From: CALOFP01 sp942492635
GTDB taxonomy: Bacteria; UBP6; UBA1177; CALOFP01
Reading direction: 5' to 3'
NCBI GenBank assembly: GCA_942492635.1
Contig: CALOFP010000002.1
Span: 62,001-126,000 of the forward strand
DNA length: 64,000 bases
In this document: positions 53,065-61,939 of the stretch, in pieces
Layout of the letters: each line of letters opens with the position of its first letter
How positions within the stretch are numbered: position 1 is the stretch's first letter
The notes under the pieces: model-generated
Databases searched by the model: none
The model's input: the letters and a program-made list of their open reading frames with translations, nothing else
Told to the model about the DNA's origin: nothing
Made by a program: the position numbers and the translations under genes

Positions 53065-55693
53065 TTATTTCAACAACCTTGTTTTTCCAGATGTTGAAAT
53101 CGATAGAAGGGGCACCGCCCTGGGCCATATCCTTTCTACCGCCTCCCTTTCCGTCGAATTCGGAAAGAAGTTTTCTAAGAATTTCACCCGCATTGTAGGT
53201 CTCCTTAGCTTTTCCTGCCGAGGAGATGATTGCAAGTGCCTTGCCCTTCTCAACTCCAGTGATTATGAAAAGGCCGTCCTTCACTTTGGATTTAAGACCG
53301 TCAGAAAGAGAGACGGACTCTTTTCTTCCCTTTCCTGAATTAATCACATAAATCTCAATGCCATCCTTTTCGATAAGAGGCTTTATGGAGTCTGCTTCCA
53401 TTGCGGCAACCTTGGCGCGAAGCTCTTCAATTTCTTTGGTGAGTGTTTTGTTCTGTTCTTTCACTTTTTCAACTGTCGAGGGAAGAGTGAATTTGTCCAC
53501 GCCGAGAGATGCTGCTGCCTGGTAGAGAGTTTCATCGGTTTTCTGATAGATATTTACAGCTTCCATTCCCGTTACAGCCTCAATACGACGAACTCCAGCC
53601 GCGATTCCCTCCTCTTTCAGAATTGAGAAAAATCCGATTTCACCGGAGTATTTAACGTGAGTTCCGCCGCAAAGCTCCTTGCTGTCTCCCATCGAAACAA
53701 CACGCACAGTCTCACCGTACTTTTCACCGAAGAGAGCTGTCGCACCCTCTTTCTTTGCCTGTTCTATGGAGGATACAGCCGTACAGACATTGAGGTTCCC
53801 CTGGATCATTCTGTTCACGCGCTGCTCGATCTCGAGAATTTCGCTGTTTGTAAGGGGAGCATAGTGGTTAAAGTCGAAACGGAGTCTTTCCGGTGTTACA
53901 AGACTTCCTGCCTGGTTTGCGTGCTTTCCGACGACGGCCTTGAGGCAGTGGTGAAGAATGTGGGTTGCACTGTGATTCTTCTTTATCGACATACGACGCT
54001 CTTCATCAAGAAGCTGTTTTACCTTCATTCCGACGGTGATCGCTGTCTCCGTATGGATTTTTACGATTCTGTATTCGCCTATTTTCAGGCAGTTTGTAAC
54101 ATCCGCAACTTTTTCTGAATCTCTTTCCATATGCCCGAAATCGGCAACCTGCCCGCCGGCTTCTGCATAGAATAGAAGCGGGGATACAAGCGCATATGCG
54201 TTGAGTCCCGCTTCGGCGGAATCGATTCTGTCGAGATTTTCGTTGAAAAGAGCGAGAATTTCACCGTCGAGTTCAGCCTTGTCGTATCCTTCGAAGTTGT
54301 TGATTTCGAAACCGTCCTCCTGAAGGACCGTAGCTGCGAGGTTTTTCTTTTCCTCCAGTGATCCGCTCCAGCTGGAACGTCCTTTCCTCTGCTGTTCCTC
54401 CATGGCCTTTTTGTAGCCATCGGTATCGTAGGAGAAATTTCTCTCATCCAGAATGTTCTGAGTGAGATCAGGCGGAAAGCCGTATGTGTCGTAGAGCTTG
54501 AAAACGAGTTCTCCGGCGAGTTTCTTCTCACCCGCTTCGATAGCCTTGTCGACACCTGTCTCGAGAAGCTGCAATCCCTTGTCTAGCGTCTGGCGGAATC
54601 TCTTTTCCTCTTCGAAGACGATGTTCTTGATCATATCCTTCTGCTGAATGATCTCCGGATAGTGGTGTCCCATAAGCTCGATCACCTTCATGCAGACACG
54701 GTAGAAAAAATTCTCGGAAAAGCCCAGTTTGTGACCGTGCCTGATAGCACGCCTCATGATTCTCCTGAGAACGTAGCCTCGCCCCTCGTTTGACGGGGTG
54801 ATGGAATCCGCAATCAGGAAGGTTGTGGAGCGGGCGTGGTCCGCAATAACCCGGAAACTCGAGCTGAGCGAAGGATCCGTTTTCCTGTCCAGAAGGGATC
54901 GAATATATTCGATCAGGTTTACGAAGATGTCCACATCGTAGTTGGATGTAACACCGTTAAGTGCGGCTGTAATTCTCTCCAAACCCATTCCAGTATCGAT
55001 ACTCGGTTTCGGAAGGGGAGTCATCTTTCCGTTTTCATCTCGGTTGAACTGCATGAAAACAAGGTTCCATATCTCAACGAAACGGCCGCAGTCCCAGTCC
55101 GGTTCTCCGTCTATAATGTGTTCCTGACTTTCGTAGTTGTCCCACATGTCGTAATGAATTTCGGAGCAGGGACCGCAGGGACCGGTATCGCCCATGGACC
55201 AGAAGTTGTCCTTCTCGCCGAGACGGAAAATACGGCTTTCGGGAACTCCCATCATGTCTTTCCAGAGGTCGTATGCCTCATCGTCGTCACGGAAAACGGT
55301 AACGTAGAGTCTTTCCTTTTCCAGCTTGAAAACCTCGGTGATGAGCTCCCAGCAGTATTTGATGGCACCTTCCTTGAAGTAGTCACCGAAGGAGAAGTTG
55401 CCGAGCATCTCGAAAAAAGTGTGGTGGCGATCTGTAAATCCCACATTCTCAAGGTCGTTATGTTTTCCTCCCGCCCTGACGCATTTCTGTGCCGAAGTGG
55501 CGCGGGTGTATGAGCGTTTTTCCATTCCGGTAAAGACGTTCTTGAACTGATTCATTCCTGCGTTTGTGAAGAGAAGTGTCTTGTCTTCGGCGGGAAGCAG
55601 AGGGGCGCTGTCCACAACCGTATGTCCCTTGTTTTCAAAGAACTTGAGAAAGGTTTCTCTAACCTCATCAAGAGTCCACTGTTTCGTCTTCAT
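53048..55693 (-). CDS. alaS: Alanyl-tRNA synthetase
   Basis: This 881-residue class II synthetase has the catalytic region (FFENKGHTVVDSAPLLP, FTNAGMNQFKNVFTG, RHHTFFEMLGNFSFGDYF), an editing domain with HSATHILHH zinc-type ligands and CGGTHV, and a C-terminal oligomerisation/DHHA1 region (HITGVEKGKA-like, GGKGGGRKDMAQGG). It charges tRNA-Ala and clears Ser/Gly mischarging. The C-terminal GGGRKDMAQGG is typical. ATG 55693 follows GGAGGAG. Length is normal (~875). Confidence 0.98.
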   Translation of the reverse strand: MKTKQWTLDEVRETFLKFFENKGHTVVDSAPLLPAEDKTLLFTNAGMNQFKNVFTGMEKRSYTRATSAQKCVRAGGKHNDLENVGFTDRHHTFFEMLGNFSFGDYFKEGAIKYCWELITEVFKLEKERLYVTVFRDDDEAYDLWKDMMGVPESRIFRLGEKDNFWSMGDTGPCGPCSEIHYDMWDNYESQEHIIDGEPDWDCGRFVEIWNLVFMQFNRDENGKMTPLPKPSIDTGMGLERITAALNGVTSNYDVDIFVNLIEYIRSLLDRKTDPSLSSSFRVIADHARSTTFLIADSITPSNEGRGYVLRRIMRRAIRHGHKLGFSENFFYRVCMKVIELMGHHYPEIIQQKDMIKNIVFEEEKRFRQTLDKGLQLLETGVDKAIEAGEKKLAGELVFKLYDTYGFPPDLTQNILDERNFSYDTDGYKKAMEEQQRKGRSSWSGSLEEKKNLAATVLQEDGFEINNFEGYDKAELDGEILALFNENLDRIDSAEAGLNAYALVSPLLFYAEAGGQVADFGHMERDSEKVADVTNCLKIGEYRIVKIHTETAITVGMKVKQLLDEERRMSIKKNHSATHILHHCLKAVVGKHANQAGSLVTPERLRFDFNHYAPLTNSEILEIEQRVNRMIQGNLNVCTAVSSIEQAKKEGATALFGEKYGETVRVVSMGDSKELCGGTHVKYSGEIGFFSILKEEGIAAGVRRIEAVTGMEAVNIYQKTDETLYQAAASLGVDKFTLPSTVEKVKEQNKTLTKEIEELRAKVAAMEADSIKPLIEKDGIEIYVINSGKGRKESVSLSDGLKSKVKDGLFIITGVEKGKALAIISSAGKAKETYNAGEILRKLLSEFDGKGGGRKDMAQGGAPSIDFNIWKNKVVEIINSQS

Positions 55694-55965
55694 ATCTCCT
55701 CCTGTCATTCAGAACATTTTTTGTAGATATTACATGAGCCTGTGAAATTCACAAGTATTTATTTGTTTAAGAAAGTGGGATAGAGATGCTTTCTACTTTC
55801 TTTGAAAGTTATCTGAGGACTGTAGAAGATTCAGCTTTTCAGCATTGTTTTCCGGAAACAGCTTTTCGGAGCATTTAAAAAGAAAAACATTTTCCGTTTA
55901 TTCTTCTGAATCTCCAGAAAAATTGGAGAAGAAGAGATCCGTGGTCTCTTTTTGAAAACGATCGA
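55694..55965. other. Spacer between alaS and the HAD gene
   Basis: About 270 bases with no supported gene. The alaS promoter should lie here. A possible 6-bp stem (TCTCCA...TGGAGA on the minus strand, around 55908-55930) follows the HAD gene, but no T tract, so terminator status is doubtful. Confidence 0.35.
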
Positions 55966-56715
55966 TTAATAGAAAATCGGTTTCACACAATTTGCAAGTT
56001 CTTCATAACTGTTGACGAAGGGAACATCTTCGGGAATATTGAGCTGTGAAACTTCCTGAATATCTCGCCGGAAAAGGATTGCATTCCAACCTCTCTTTAC
56101 TGCTCCGAGAATATCTGTTGCCGGATTGTCTCCCATGTGAACCATGGATTCGGGATCGATCTCTGGAAATTGAGATTCTATGCGTTTGAACATGTGTGCG
56201 CTTGGTTTTGCGGTTCGTTCCTCATCAGAGAAGATGAATGCGTCGAAAAAATGTACAATTCCGTGGTTTGTAAGAAGTTTCCGCATATCCTTTCCCTTCG
56301 TGTATCCGGTATCGGAAATCATAGTGATCTTCACACCGTGACTTTTGAGAAGTTTGAGAAAGGATGAAACACCTTCAATGAGAGGCGGTTGAAGGTGAAG
56401 GCTTACCTCGCTGAAATACTTTTCGATCTCCTTTTTCTCTTCTTCCGAAAGACTCTTCTCGAGAAGGTCCAGCAGGTAGTTGACACGTTCTATAGTCAAA
56501 AGCGTCCTCATTTCGGTTCTGTAAACCTTCCTGGATATCACGGCAAGATCTTTCAATGCCTGATGAACAATGGAGGATTGAATTTCGAGTTTTTTCGCAA
56601 GAAAATCACCTCTTCTTATGGTTCTCTCAAATTCCTCATCCTCCTTGATTACGGTTTCCCAGAGATCGAAGGAGAAGAGTTTGATTTTTCTGTCGAATAC
56701 GGATATTGCACACAT
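55966..56715 (-). CDS. HAD-superfamily hydrolase
   Basis: This 249-residue protein has the HAD motifs: motif I FSFDLWETV near 14-22 (nucleophile Asp17, with Trp in place of the second Asp), motif II MISDTG near 134, motif III Lys in RTAKPSAHMF near 168, and motif IV HMGDNPATDILGA near 192. The helical cap between motifs I and II suggests haloacid dehalogenase/phosphatase type. It is probably a small-molecule phosphatase of unknown substrate. AAGGA precedes the ATG. The upstream response-regulator gene ends 21 bases before. Confidence 0.9.
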   Translation of the reverse strand: MCAISVFDRKIKLFSFDLWETVIKEDEEFERTIRRGDFLAKKLEIQSSIVHQALKDLAVISRKVYRTEMRTLLTIERVNYLLDLLEKSLSEEEKKEIEKYFSEVSLHLQPPLIEGVSSFLKLLKSHGVKITMISDTGYTKGKDMRKLLTNHGIVHFFDAFIFSDEERTAKPSAHMFKRIESQFPEIDPESMVHMGDNPATDILGAVKRGWNAILFRRDIQEVSQLNIPEDVPFVNSYEELANCVKPIFY

Positions 56716-56736
56716 GGTTAATTCCTTTACTCCGGG

Positions 56737-57399
56737 CTATCCGGATTCTTCATCATCATGCGGGGAAATCTTGTCCGCCAGTTTGGGATAGAGTTTTTTC
56801 ATGCATTCGGGGCAGAGACTGTGGCTGAAGGAGGCGTCGCTGTGTTCTTTGATGTAAACCTCAACCTGGTGCCAGTATCCCTTGTCGTCACGGATTTTTT
56901 TGCAGGAGGCGCAGATAGGAAGAAGTCCGGATAACCGTTTTATCTCCGATAATGCATGTTCCAGATTTTTTACCGTTTCGAAAAGTTGGCGATTCTTATT
57001 CTGTAATTCCAACTTTTGGCGGTGGTAGTCGGCAAAAAAACGAACTTTGGTTTTTAAAATGTCAGGCTCAATAGGTTTGAATATGTAGTCTACGGCACCG
57101 GATTCATAGCCTTTGAAAACAAAATGGCGTTCCTTGCTTATCGCAGTCACGAAGATAATTGGGATAAATCTGGTTTTCTCTGCGCCGCGGAGGAGTTCCG
57201 CAGTTTCAAAGCCGTCCATTTCCGGCATCTGGACATCCAGAATTATCAGGGCGAAATCATGTTCAAGCGTCCTTGAGAGAGCCTCGTTACCGGAAAGGGA
57301 TGATACGAGAGTGTAATCTTCATCCTCAAGAAGACTCTCCAGAGCCAATAGATTTTCCGGGCGATCGTCAACAATTAGAATTTCTATTGTATGGGACAT
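56737..57399 (-). CDS. Response regulator with Cys-cluster output domain
   Basis: This 220-residue protein has a receiver domain at ~1-125 (IVDDRPENLL, Asp in LIILDVQMPEMDG near 56, KPI near 109), a short coiled coil (LELQNKNRQLFETVKNLEHAL) and a zinc-ribbon-like C-terminus: LLPICASCKKIRDDKGYW and HSLCPECMKKLYP. This output module is often found at the end of response regulators and PAS kinases; its function is unclear. ATG 57399 has GGAG eight bases upstream and is preferred to TTG 57405. No partner kinase adjoins it. Confidence 0.9.
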   Translation of the reverse strand: MSHTIEILIVDDRPENLLALESLLEDEDYTLVSSLSGNEALSRTLEHDFALIILDVQMPEMDGFETAELLRGAEKTRFIPIIFVTAISKERHFVFKGYESGAVDYIFKPIEPDILKTKVRFFADYHRQKLELQNKNRQLFETVKNLEHALSEIKRLSGLLPICASCKKIRDDKGYWHQVEVYIKEHSDASFSHSLCPECMKKLYPKLADKISPHDDEESG

Positions 57400-57450
57400 G
57401 AACAACTCCTGGGAAAATTCAATCTATTGTAGAAAGCGGTAGCTGCAAAA

Positions 57451-58305
57451 TCAATTTTTAGGCTTTTTCACCCACACAGCATGACGTCTGATTCCCTGAA
57501 GGTCGGAGACGAACTCAATAAGGTCGAGATCGGAAATTGACAACTCTTCAACCTTTTCCGCTCCGTCGTACCCCAGCTCCATTATGAGATGTCCTCCGGT
57601 GCGAAGATGGAGTCCGGCCGAGCGGATTATCTTTTCCGGAATTTCGAACCCGCTTTCTCCGCCTGCAAGAGCCAATTCCGGTTCGAATCGAGTCGAGCCT
57701 ATCCGAACATCTATCATATCCGGTGCGCTGATGTAGGGCGGATTTGTTGTGATCAGATCGAAATTTCCGTCAATTTCTGAAAAGAGATCTGTCTTCATGA
57801 ACGTCGCATCGCCGATTCTGCCTGGAATAATTCTGTTGAAGTTCTCTTCTGCAACGGTGAGCGCTTCAGTCGAAATGTCGGCAAACGTGATTTTTCCCGC
57901 AAGATGTTTGAATACGGATATTCCTATGCATCCTGAGCCTGTGCAGAGATCGAGCATTGCAATTGACCGTTTTCCTGATTCTTTTCCCAGTCGGATAGCC
58001 TTTTCAACTAGGAATTCCGTTTCCGGTCTGGGGATTAGAACGTTTGGGTTGACGACGAAGGTGTCTTCAAAAAACTCCCTTTCTCCCGTTATGTAGGCGA
58101 CGGGGACACCATCCTTCCGTTTATCGATAAGTATTGAAAATTTTTCCTCGATTTCCGGAGAAACGGCATCCCTGTTCTTGATAATGATATCTGTCCTTGA
58201 GAAACCGCTGACGAAACGAAATAGAATATCCGCATCTAGTCGAGGGGTAGGGGAGACTTCGGAAAGTTCCCTTGTCTTCAGGTCCAGAATTTCAAAAATC
58301 AGCAT
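57451..58305 (-). CDS. prmC: Peptide chain release factor N5-glutamine methyltransferase
   Basis: This 284-residue methyltransferase modifies the GGQ glutamine of release factors. It shows the PrmC N-terminal helical domain, VLIPRPETEFLVEKAI, SAM motif MLDLCTGSGCIGISV near 116 and the NPPYIS catalytic motif near 185, followed by EPELALAGGESG. ATG 58305 is four bases from the prfA stop, the classical prfA-prmC pair. An earlier in-frame ATG would overlap prfA. Confidence 0.95.
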   Translation of the reverse strand: MLIFEILDLKTRELSEVSPTPRLDADILFRFVSGFSRTDIIIKNRDAVSPEIEEKFSILIDKRKDGVPVAYITGEREFFEDTFVVNPNVLIPRPETEFLVEKAIRLGKESGKRSIAMLDLCTGSGCIGISVFKHLAGKITFADISTEALTVAEENFNRIIPGRIGDATFMKTDLFSEIDGNFDLITTNPPYISAPDMIDVRIGSTRFEPELALAGGESGFEIPEKIIRSAGLHLRTGGHLIMELGYDGAEKVEELSISDLDLIEFVSDLQGIRRHAVWVKKPKN

Positions 58306-58309
58306 TCTA

Positions 58310-59389
58310 TCAGAGACTCTCTTTGAGAAGTTCTGCGTTCTGCCATGTGACCAGAGGATCAATAACCATATCCAGACTTCCTTCCATAACTTCAGTGAGG
58401 CGGTAGAGTGTCAGGGATATTCTGTGATCTGTAACCCTGCCTTGGGGGAAGTTGTAGGTCCTGATCTTCTCGGACCTGTCTCCGCTTCCAACAAGTGTTT
58501 TTCTCTGGGAAGATATTGCTGCCGCCTGCATCTCCTGTTCTCTCTGGAGAAGTTTGGACTGAAGAATTTTCATTGCCTTGATACGGTTCTGGATCTGTGA
58601 ACGTTCGTCCTGCATGGCCACAACTATTCCTGAGGGAAGGTGGGTTATACGTACAGCCGAATCGGTCGTGTTGACGTGCTGACCGCCGGCACCGCTTGCA
58701 CGATAAACGTCGACTTTCAGATCCTTTTCCTCGATCTTGATTTCATCCACCTCGTCGGCTTCAGGCAGGACGGCTACCGTAATGGCCGAGGTGTGGATAC
58801 GTCCCTGGCTTTCAGTCGCAGGAACTCTCTGCACTCGGTGAACTCCGCCCTCATACTTTAATCTTCCGTAAACGCCGTTGCCGATAAGGTTCGCCACAAC
58901 CTCCTTGATTCCGCCGCCTTCCTGTTCGCTGATCGAGAGCTGTTCGATTTTCCATCCGTTGGCTTCTGAATAGCGAGAGTACATACGGTAAACCTCGGCA
59001 GCGAAGAGTGTTGCTTCGTCGCCTCCTGTTCCGGCTCTGATTTCGAGAATTGCATTCTTTGCATCCAGAGGATCTTTCGGGAGCAGTAGAATCTGGAGTT
59101 CGTTTTCCAGTTCTTCGAATTTGCTTTCGAGGAGAGGAAGTTCCTCCTTGATCATTTCAATAAGATCATGATCTTTCTCCTCTTTCATCATCTCCTTCTG
59201 GTCTATGATCTCCTGCTCTATACCTTCCCACTCCTTGTACTTCTCGGAAATCTCTTTAAGGTGAGAGTACTCCTGGGAAAGTTTTGCGAATTTTTTAATA
59301 TCCGAAATAATTTCAGGTTTTGAGAGATTTTTCTCCAGTTCGAGATACTTGTTGTAGACCTCTTCAAGTTTACTTTTTATATTCAGCAT
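58310..59389 (-). CDS. prfA: Peptide chain release factor 1
   Basis: This 359-residue RF1 terminates at UAA and UAG. The tripeptide that reads the stop codon is PAT in RVPATESQGRIHTSA, the RF1 form (RF2 would have SPF). The catalytic GGQ is in ASGAGGQHVN near residue 230. Length matches (~360). GGGAGAAG precedes the ATG. It is followed by prmC. Confidence 0.97.
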   Translation of the reverse strand: MLNIKSKLEEVYNKYLELEKNLSKPEIISDIKKFAKLSQEYSHLKEISEKYKEWEGIEQEIIDQKEMMKEEKDHDLIEMIKEELPLLESKFEELENELQILLLPKDPLDAKNAILEIRAGTGGDEATLFAAEVYRMYSRYSEANGWKIEQLSISEQEGGGIKEVVANLIGNGVYGRLKYEGGVHRVQRVPATESQGRIHTSAITVAVLPEADEVDEIKIEEKDLKVDVYRASGAGGQHVNTTDSAVRITHLPSGIVVAMQDERSQIQNRIKAMKILQSKLLQREQEMQAAAISSQRKTLVGSGDRSEKIRTYNFPQGRVTDHRISLTLYRLTEVMEGSLDMVIDPLVTWQNAELLKESL

Positions 59390-59603
59390 TTTTCTTCTCC
59401 CTATTTATATGAACAATTGCTATCCTTCGTATTCCCGCTCTCCTCATCAAGCTGGAAAACATAAATGTTCCAACTGACGGAGTCCCGGCTATTACCGGCA
59501 AAGATCCTATGGAAAGTATGTGGGTAAGCTAAAGATGTGAAAACGGTTTGGATCCGATCCGTGAAACGGTATTCGAACGAAAGAGGGCGGAATGCCCGGA
59601 AGC

Positions 59604-59648
59604 AAAAAAACACCGGCAACCGGAAAAATTCTTCCGGTTGACGGTGTC
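59604..59648 (-). terminator. Intrinsic terminator after rpmE
   Basis: Stem 59611-59626 pairs with 59633-59648 in 15 of 16 positions, with a six-base loop. On the minus strand it is followed by seven T (59611-59605). It lies 34 bases after the L31 stop and insulates rpmE from prfA. The rest of the 292-base rpmE-prfA spacer (59390-59603) shows nothing I can support beyond an expected prfA promoter. Confidence 0.9.
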
Positions 59649-59681
59649 TGAATTTCGTATAAGAATGGTGTGTACCAATTC

Positions 59682-59897
59682 TTACTTCTTAATGTAGCTG
59701 CCTTTGTATTTAGCTTTGAACTTCTCAATCCTACCGGCAGTATCCATGATCTTCTGCTTTCCGGTGTAGAACGGATGGCAGGCTGAGCAGACTTCTGTTG
59801 TGTAGTCCCCTTTCTTTACTGAACGGGTCTTTATTTCGTTTCCACAGGAACATGTAACAGTTATTTCGTTAAGTTTAGGATGGATTCCTTCCTTCAT
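59682..59897 (-). CDS. rpmE: 50S ribosomal protein L31
   Basis: This 71-residue ribosomal protein begins MKEGIHPKLNEITVTCSCG and has CSACHPFYTGKQKI, so all four zinc ligands (Cys pairs) are present: the zinc-dependent L31 form. AAGGAG lies before the ATG. It sits alone between a candidate promoter at 59940-59967 and a strong terminator. Confidence 0.96.
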   Translation of the reverse strand: MKEGIHPKLNEITVTCSCGNEIKTRSVKKGDYTTEVCSACHPFYTGKQKIMDTAGRIEKFKAKYKGSYIKK

Positions 59898-59939
59898 CTC
59901 TCATCTCCTTATAATAAACAGAGCATAAAATCGAGCTTA

Positions 59940-59967
59940 ATGATACATGGGAAAGAAGAAAAATCAA
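59940..59967 (-). promoter_or_regulatory. Candidate rpmE promoter
   Basis: On the minus strand TTGATT (59967-59962) and TATCAT (59945-59940) are 16 bases apart, about 45 bases upstream of the rpmE start. Confidence 0.4.
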
Positions 59968-60228
59968 GAAATAAGATCAAAAAAAATCCATAACATTTGA
60001 GGATCACGCGTCAATTGAGACGAAGTTGATTGATCTTCACTGTCTGACGTGACTCGCGTTTGTTGGGAAAAGCATTGAAACTACGACTGAGTGAGGTTAT
60101 TTGAGTGAGAAACAGTCTTTTTACGAAAGCCTGTTCTAAGAGTTTTTTGGCTTTCGTGTCGGCTTTTTTATGTAGTTTCGACATCAGTTTTGGTTTGGGG
60201 AAGTTGTTTGATCGAGTCGAAACAATAA

Positions 60229-60252
60229 AAAAGGGGACGCCGAAGCGCCCCC
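60229..60252 (-). terminator. Intrinsic terminator of the inositol-phosphate synthase gene
   Basis: On the minus strand GGGGGCGC / GCGTCCCC (one G-T wobble) closes a TTCG tetraloop and is followed by TTTTTT. It repeats the C(UUCG)G plan of the terminator at 32475-32503. Confidence 0.88.
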
Positions 60253-60279
60253 CCAATGGAAAATCGGCAAAGGGAAAAA

Positions 60280-61599
60280 TTACTCTTTCATGTAGTCGTA
60301 GTACTCGTTTCCAAGATGAGTGATGAGTTCCTCACCCATCATGTAGCGAAGAGTGTTTTTCAGTTTTGTCTGCTGGATGAAGATGTCGTGTTCCGGATAG
60401 AGCCCTTCGGCAACCATCGGTGACTTGAAGTAGAAGCTCATCCACTCCTGGATTCCGTAGAAACCGGCTCTGCTTGCAAGGTCGATGAAAAGAAGAGTAT
60501 CGAGAACAACAGGTGCCGCAAGAATAGAGTCCCTGCAGAGGAAGTTGACCTTGATCTGCATGGGCATTCCAAGCCAGCCGAAAATATCGATGTTGTCCCA
60601 GGCTTCTTTCTCGTCGCCACGTGGCGGATAGTAATTGATTCTTACCTTGTGGTAGTAGTCGCCGTAAAGTGTCGGATATTTGTCGGGCTCAAGCATCGTG
60701 TCGAGAACGGAGAGCTTGGAAACCTCCTTTGTCTTGAATGCATCCGGGTTGTCAAGTACTTCGCCGTCCCTGTTTCCGAGAATGTTGGTGGAGAACCATC
60801 CGTTGAGACCGAGAAGACGTGTCTTGAGTCCCGGTCCGAGGATTGTCTTCATGAGAGTCTGGCCTGTTTTCCAGTCCTTTCCGGCTATCGGAACCTTGTT
60901 CTTTGCAGCAAGTTCCTGGATGGCTTTGATGTCGACTGTTAGGTTCGGAGCTCCGTTTACGAAAGGAATTCCAAGGCTGAGTGCAGCATATGCATAGATC
61001 TGGGAAGGAGCGATGTCAGGATGATTTTCAACGAGAGCTTTTTCGAAGTTTTCAAGAGACTCGTGAATTTCGGAAGGCTTCTTGTAAACCTCTGTGGAGG
61101 CATTCCATACCATGACACCACGGTCGGCTCCTCTCTCCTCCATGGTCTTTTTCATATCTTCCATGAGCTGTTTTGCAAGCTCCATGTGGTTTGCACCCTT
61201 CTTGATGTTGGTGCCGTCGATATTTTTTACGTACTCTTTGGAGAATACAGCAGCCATCGGTGTGATCGCTTCGAGCTCCTCCTTGACCGGCTCAAGGTGT
61301 TCCCTGCGTACTACATCAGCTCTCTTTGCAGCTTCGTACATGTTTTCTTCGAAGATATCCCATCCGGCGAATTCAAGATTGTCGATGCTTGCCAGGGGAA
61401 CGAAGTCCTTTATGCGGGGACTGTTGTTGTCTGTACGTTTTCCAAGACGGATGTGGCCCATCTGCGTGAGCGATCCGGTGGGTTCCGCAAGTCCCTTCCT
61501 GATGTTAAAGATACCTGTAAGCACAGTTGATGTGATGGCTCCCATTCCCGGGATGAATACCATCAATTTGCCGTCTGCCGGCTTTATGTCTTTTTTCAT
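60280..61599 (-). CDS. ino1: myo-Inositol-1-phosphate synthase
   Basis: This 439-residue enzyme makes inositol-1-phosphate from glucose-6-phosphate using NAD. The start MVFIPGMGAITSTVLTGIF is the Rossmann loop. NGAPNLTVD, PIAGKDWKTGQT, LGLNGWFSTNILGNRDG and DSILAAPVVLD are conserved blocks of the bacterial family. Inositol is uncommon in bacteria and may feed phosphatidylinositol, mycothiol-like or other inositol compounds. ATG 61599 has AGGAG upstream; the TTG at 61605 is inferior. It has its own promoter, with a dyad over the -35 box, and its own terminator. Confidence 0.93.
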   Translation of the reverse strand: MKKDIKPADGKLMVFIPGMGAITSTVLTGIFNIRKGLAEPTGSLTQMGHIRLGKRTDNNSPRIKDFVPLASIDNLEFAGWDIFEENMYEAAKRADVVRREHLEPVKEELEAITPMAAVFSKEYVKNIDGTNIKKGANHMELAKQLMEDMKKTMEERGADRGVMVWNASTEVYKKPSEIHESLENFEKALVENHPDIAPSQIYAYAALSLGIPFVNGAPNLTVDIKAIQELAAKNKVPIAGKDWKTGQTLMKTILGPGLKTRLLGLNGWFSTNILGNRDGEVLDNPDAFKTKEVSKLSVLDTMLEPDKYPTLYGDYYHKVRINYYPPRGDEKEAWDNIDIFGWLGMPMQIKVNFLCRDSILAAPVVLDTLLFIDLASRAGFYGIQEWMSFYFKSPMVAEGLYPEHDIFIQQTKLKNTLRYMMGEELITHLGNEYYDYMKE

Positions 61600-61663
61600 T
61601 TTCAACTCCTAAAAAGGTCAATAATCAGCGAATCACAAAAAAGCAAACTTCGTGCCAGACCTA

Positions 61664-61704
61664 AATATAGTAAAATCAATACATTAATCAAGATTACTGA
61701 TTAA
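61664..61704 (-). promoter_or_regulatory. ino1 promoter with overlapping inverted repeat
   Basis: On the minus strand TTGATT (61691-61686) and TATATT (61669-61664) are 16 bases apart. The inverted repeat TTAATCA-N7-TGATTAA (61684-61690 and 61698-61704) covers the -35 box, so a repressor there would block RNA polymerase. The start codon lies about 60 bases downstream. Confidence 0.5.
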
Positions 61705-61763
61705 AAAAATGTTACCAATTTCAATTTGTGTAAATTTTCTTTACAAATCAAGCTCTCTGAATC

Positions 61764-61793
61764 GGATCTTGTTTCGGTAAAGATCCTTTTTTT
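61764..61793 (+). terminator. Plus-strand intrinsic terminator without an upstream gene
   Basis: GGATCTT (61764-61770) and AAGATCC (61780-61786) form a 7-bp stem with a nine-base loop, followed by seven T at 61787-61793. The preceding genes on both sides run minus, so it may end a short unannotated plus-strand RNA. Confidence 0.5.
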
Positions 61794-61939
61794 GCGGTTG
61801 ACTCTTTTTTATGTAATTCAAGTTGCCCATTTGTAAAACTGATGTTATGAGATGGAAAGATTTATCGTGCTAAAAAAATAATCTTTTATGAATTTTCAGG
61901 GAATAGGATTCAGACCAGAATTGTAGGATACTTCTTGAA

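Larger units (their letters stand above)
59898..60279. other. Spacer between rpmE and the inositol-phosphate synthase
   Basis: About 380 bases. It holds a candidate rpmE promoter (59940-59967) and the ino1 terminator (60229-60252). The middle (59970-60225) shows nothing I can support; the open frames there cross the terminator. Confidence 0.5.
61606..61939. other. Ino1 upstream region with plus-strand terminator-like hairpin
   Basis: AT-rich 334-base gap. It holds the ino1 promoter and dyad (61664-61704), a second near-palindrome (TTTGTGTAAA at 61725, TTTACAAA at 61740), and a plus-strand hairpin-plus-T7 at 61764-61793 with no plus-strand gene before it. From 61794 to 61939 I see no supported gene. 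Confidence 0.5.

Noticed and set aside
53036..53338. Plus-strand frames within alaS (e.g. 53657-54118, 54836-55513)
   Set aside because: Antisense shadows of a well-conserved synthetase gene.
59401..59728. 72- and 73-residue minus-strand frames between prfA and rpmE
   Set aside because: They cross or abut the rpmE terminator or L31 and read as unstructured sequence.
60011..60256. 81-residue minus-strand frame in the rpmE-ino1 spacer
   Set aside because: It starts inside the ino1 terminator hairpin, so it would not be transcribed well.
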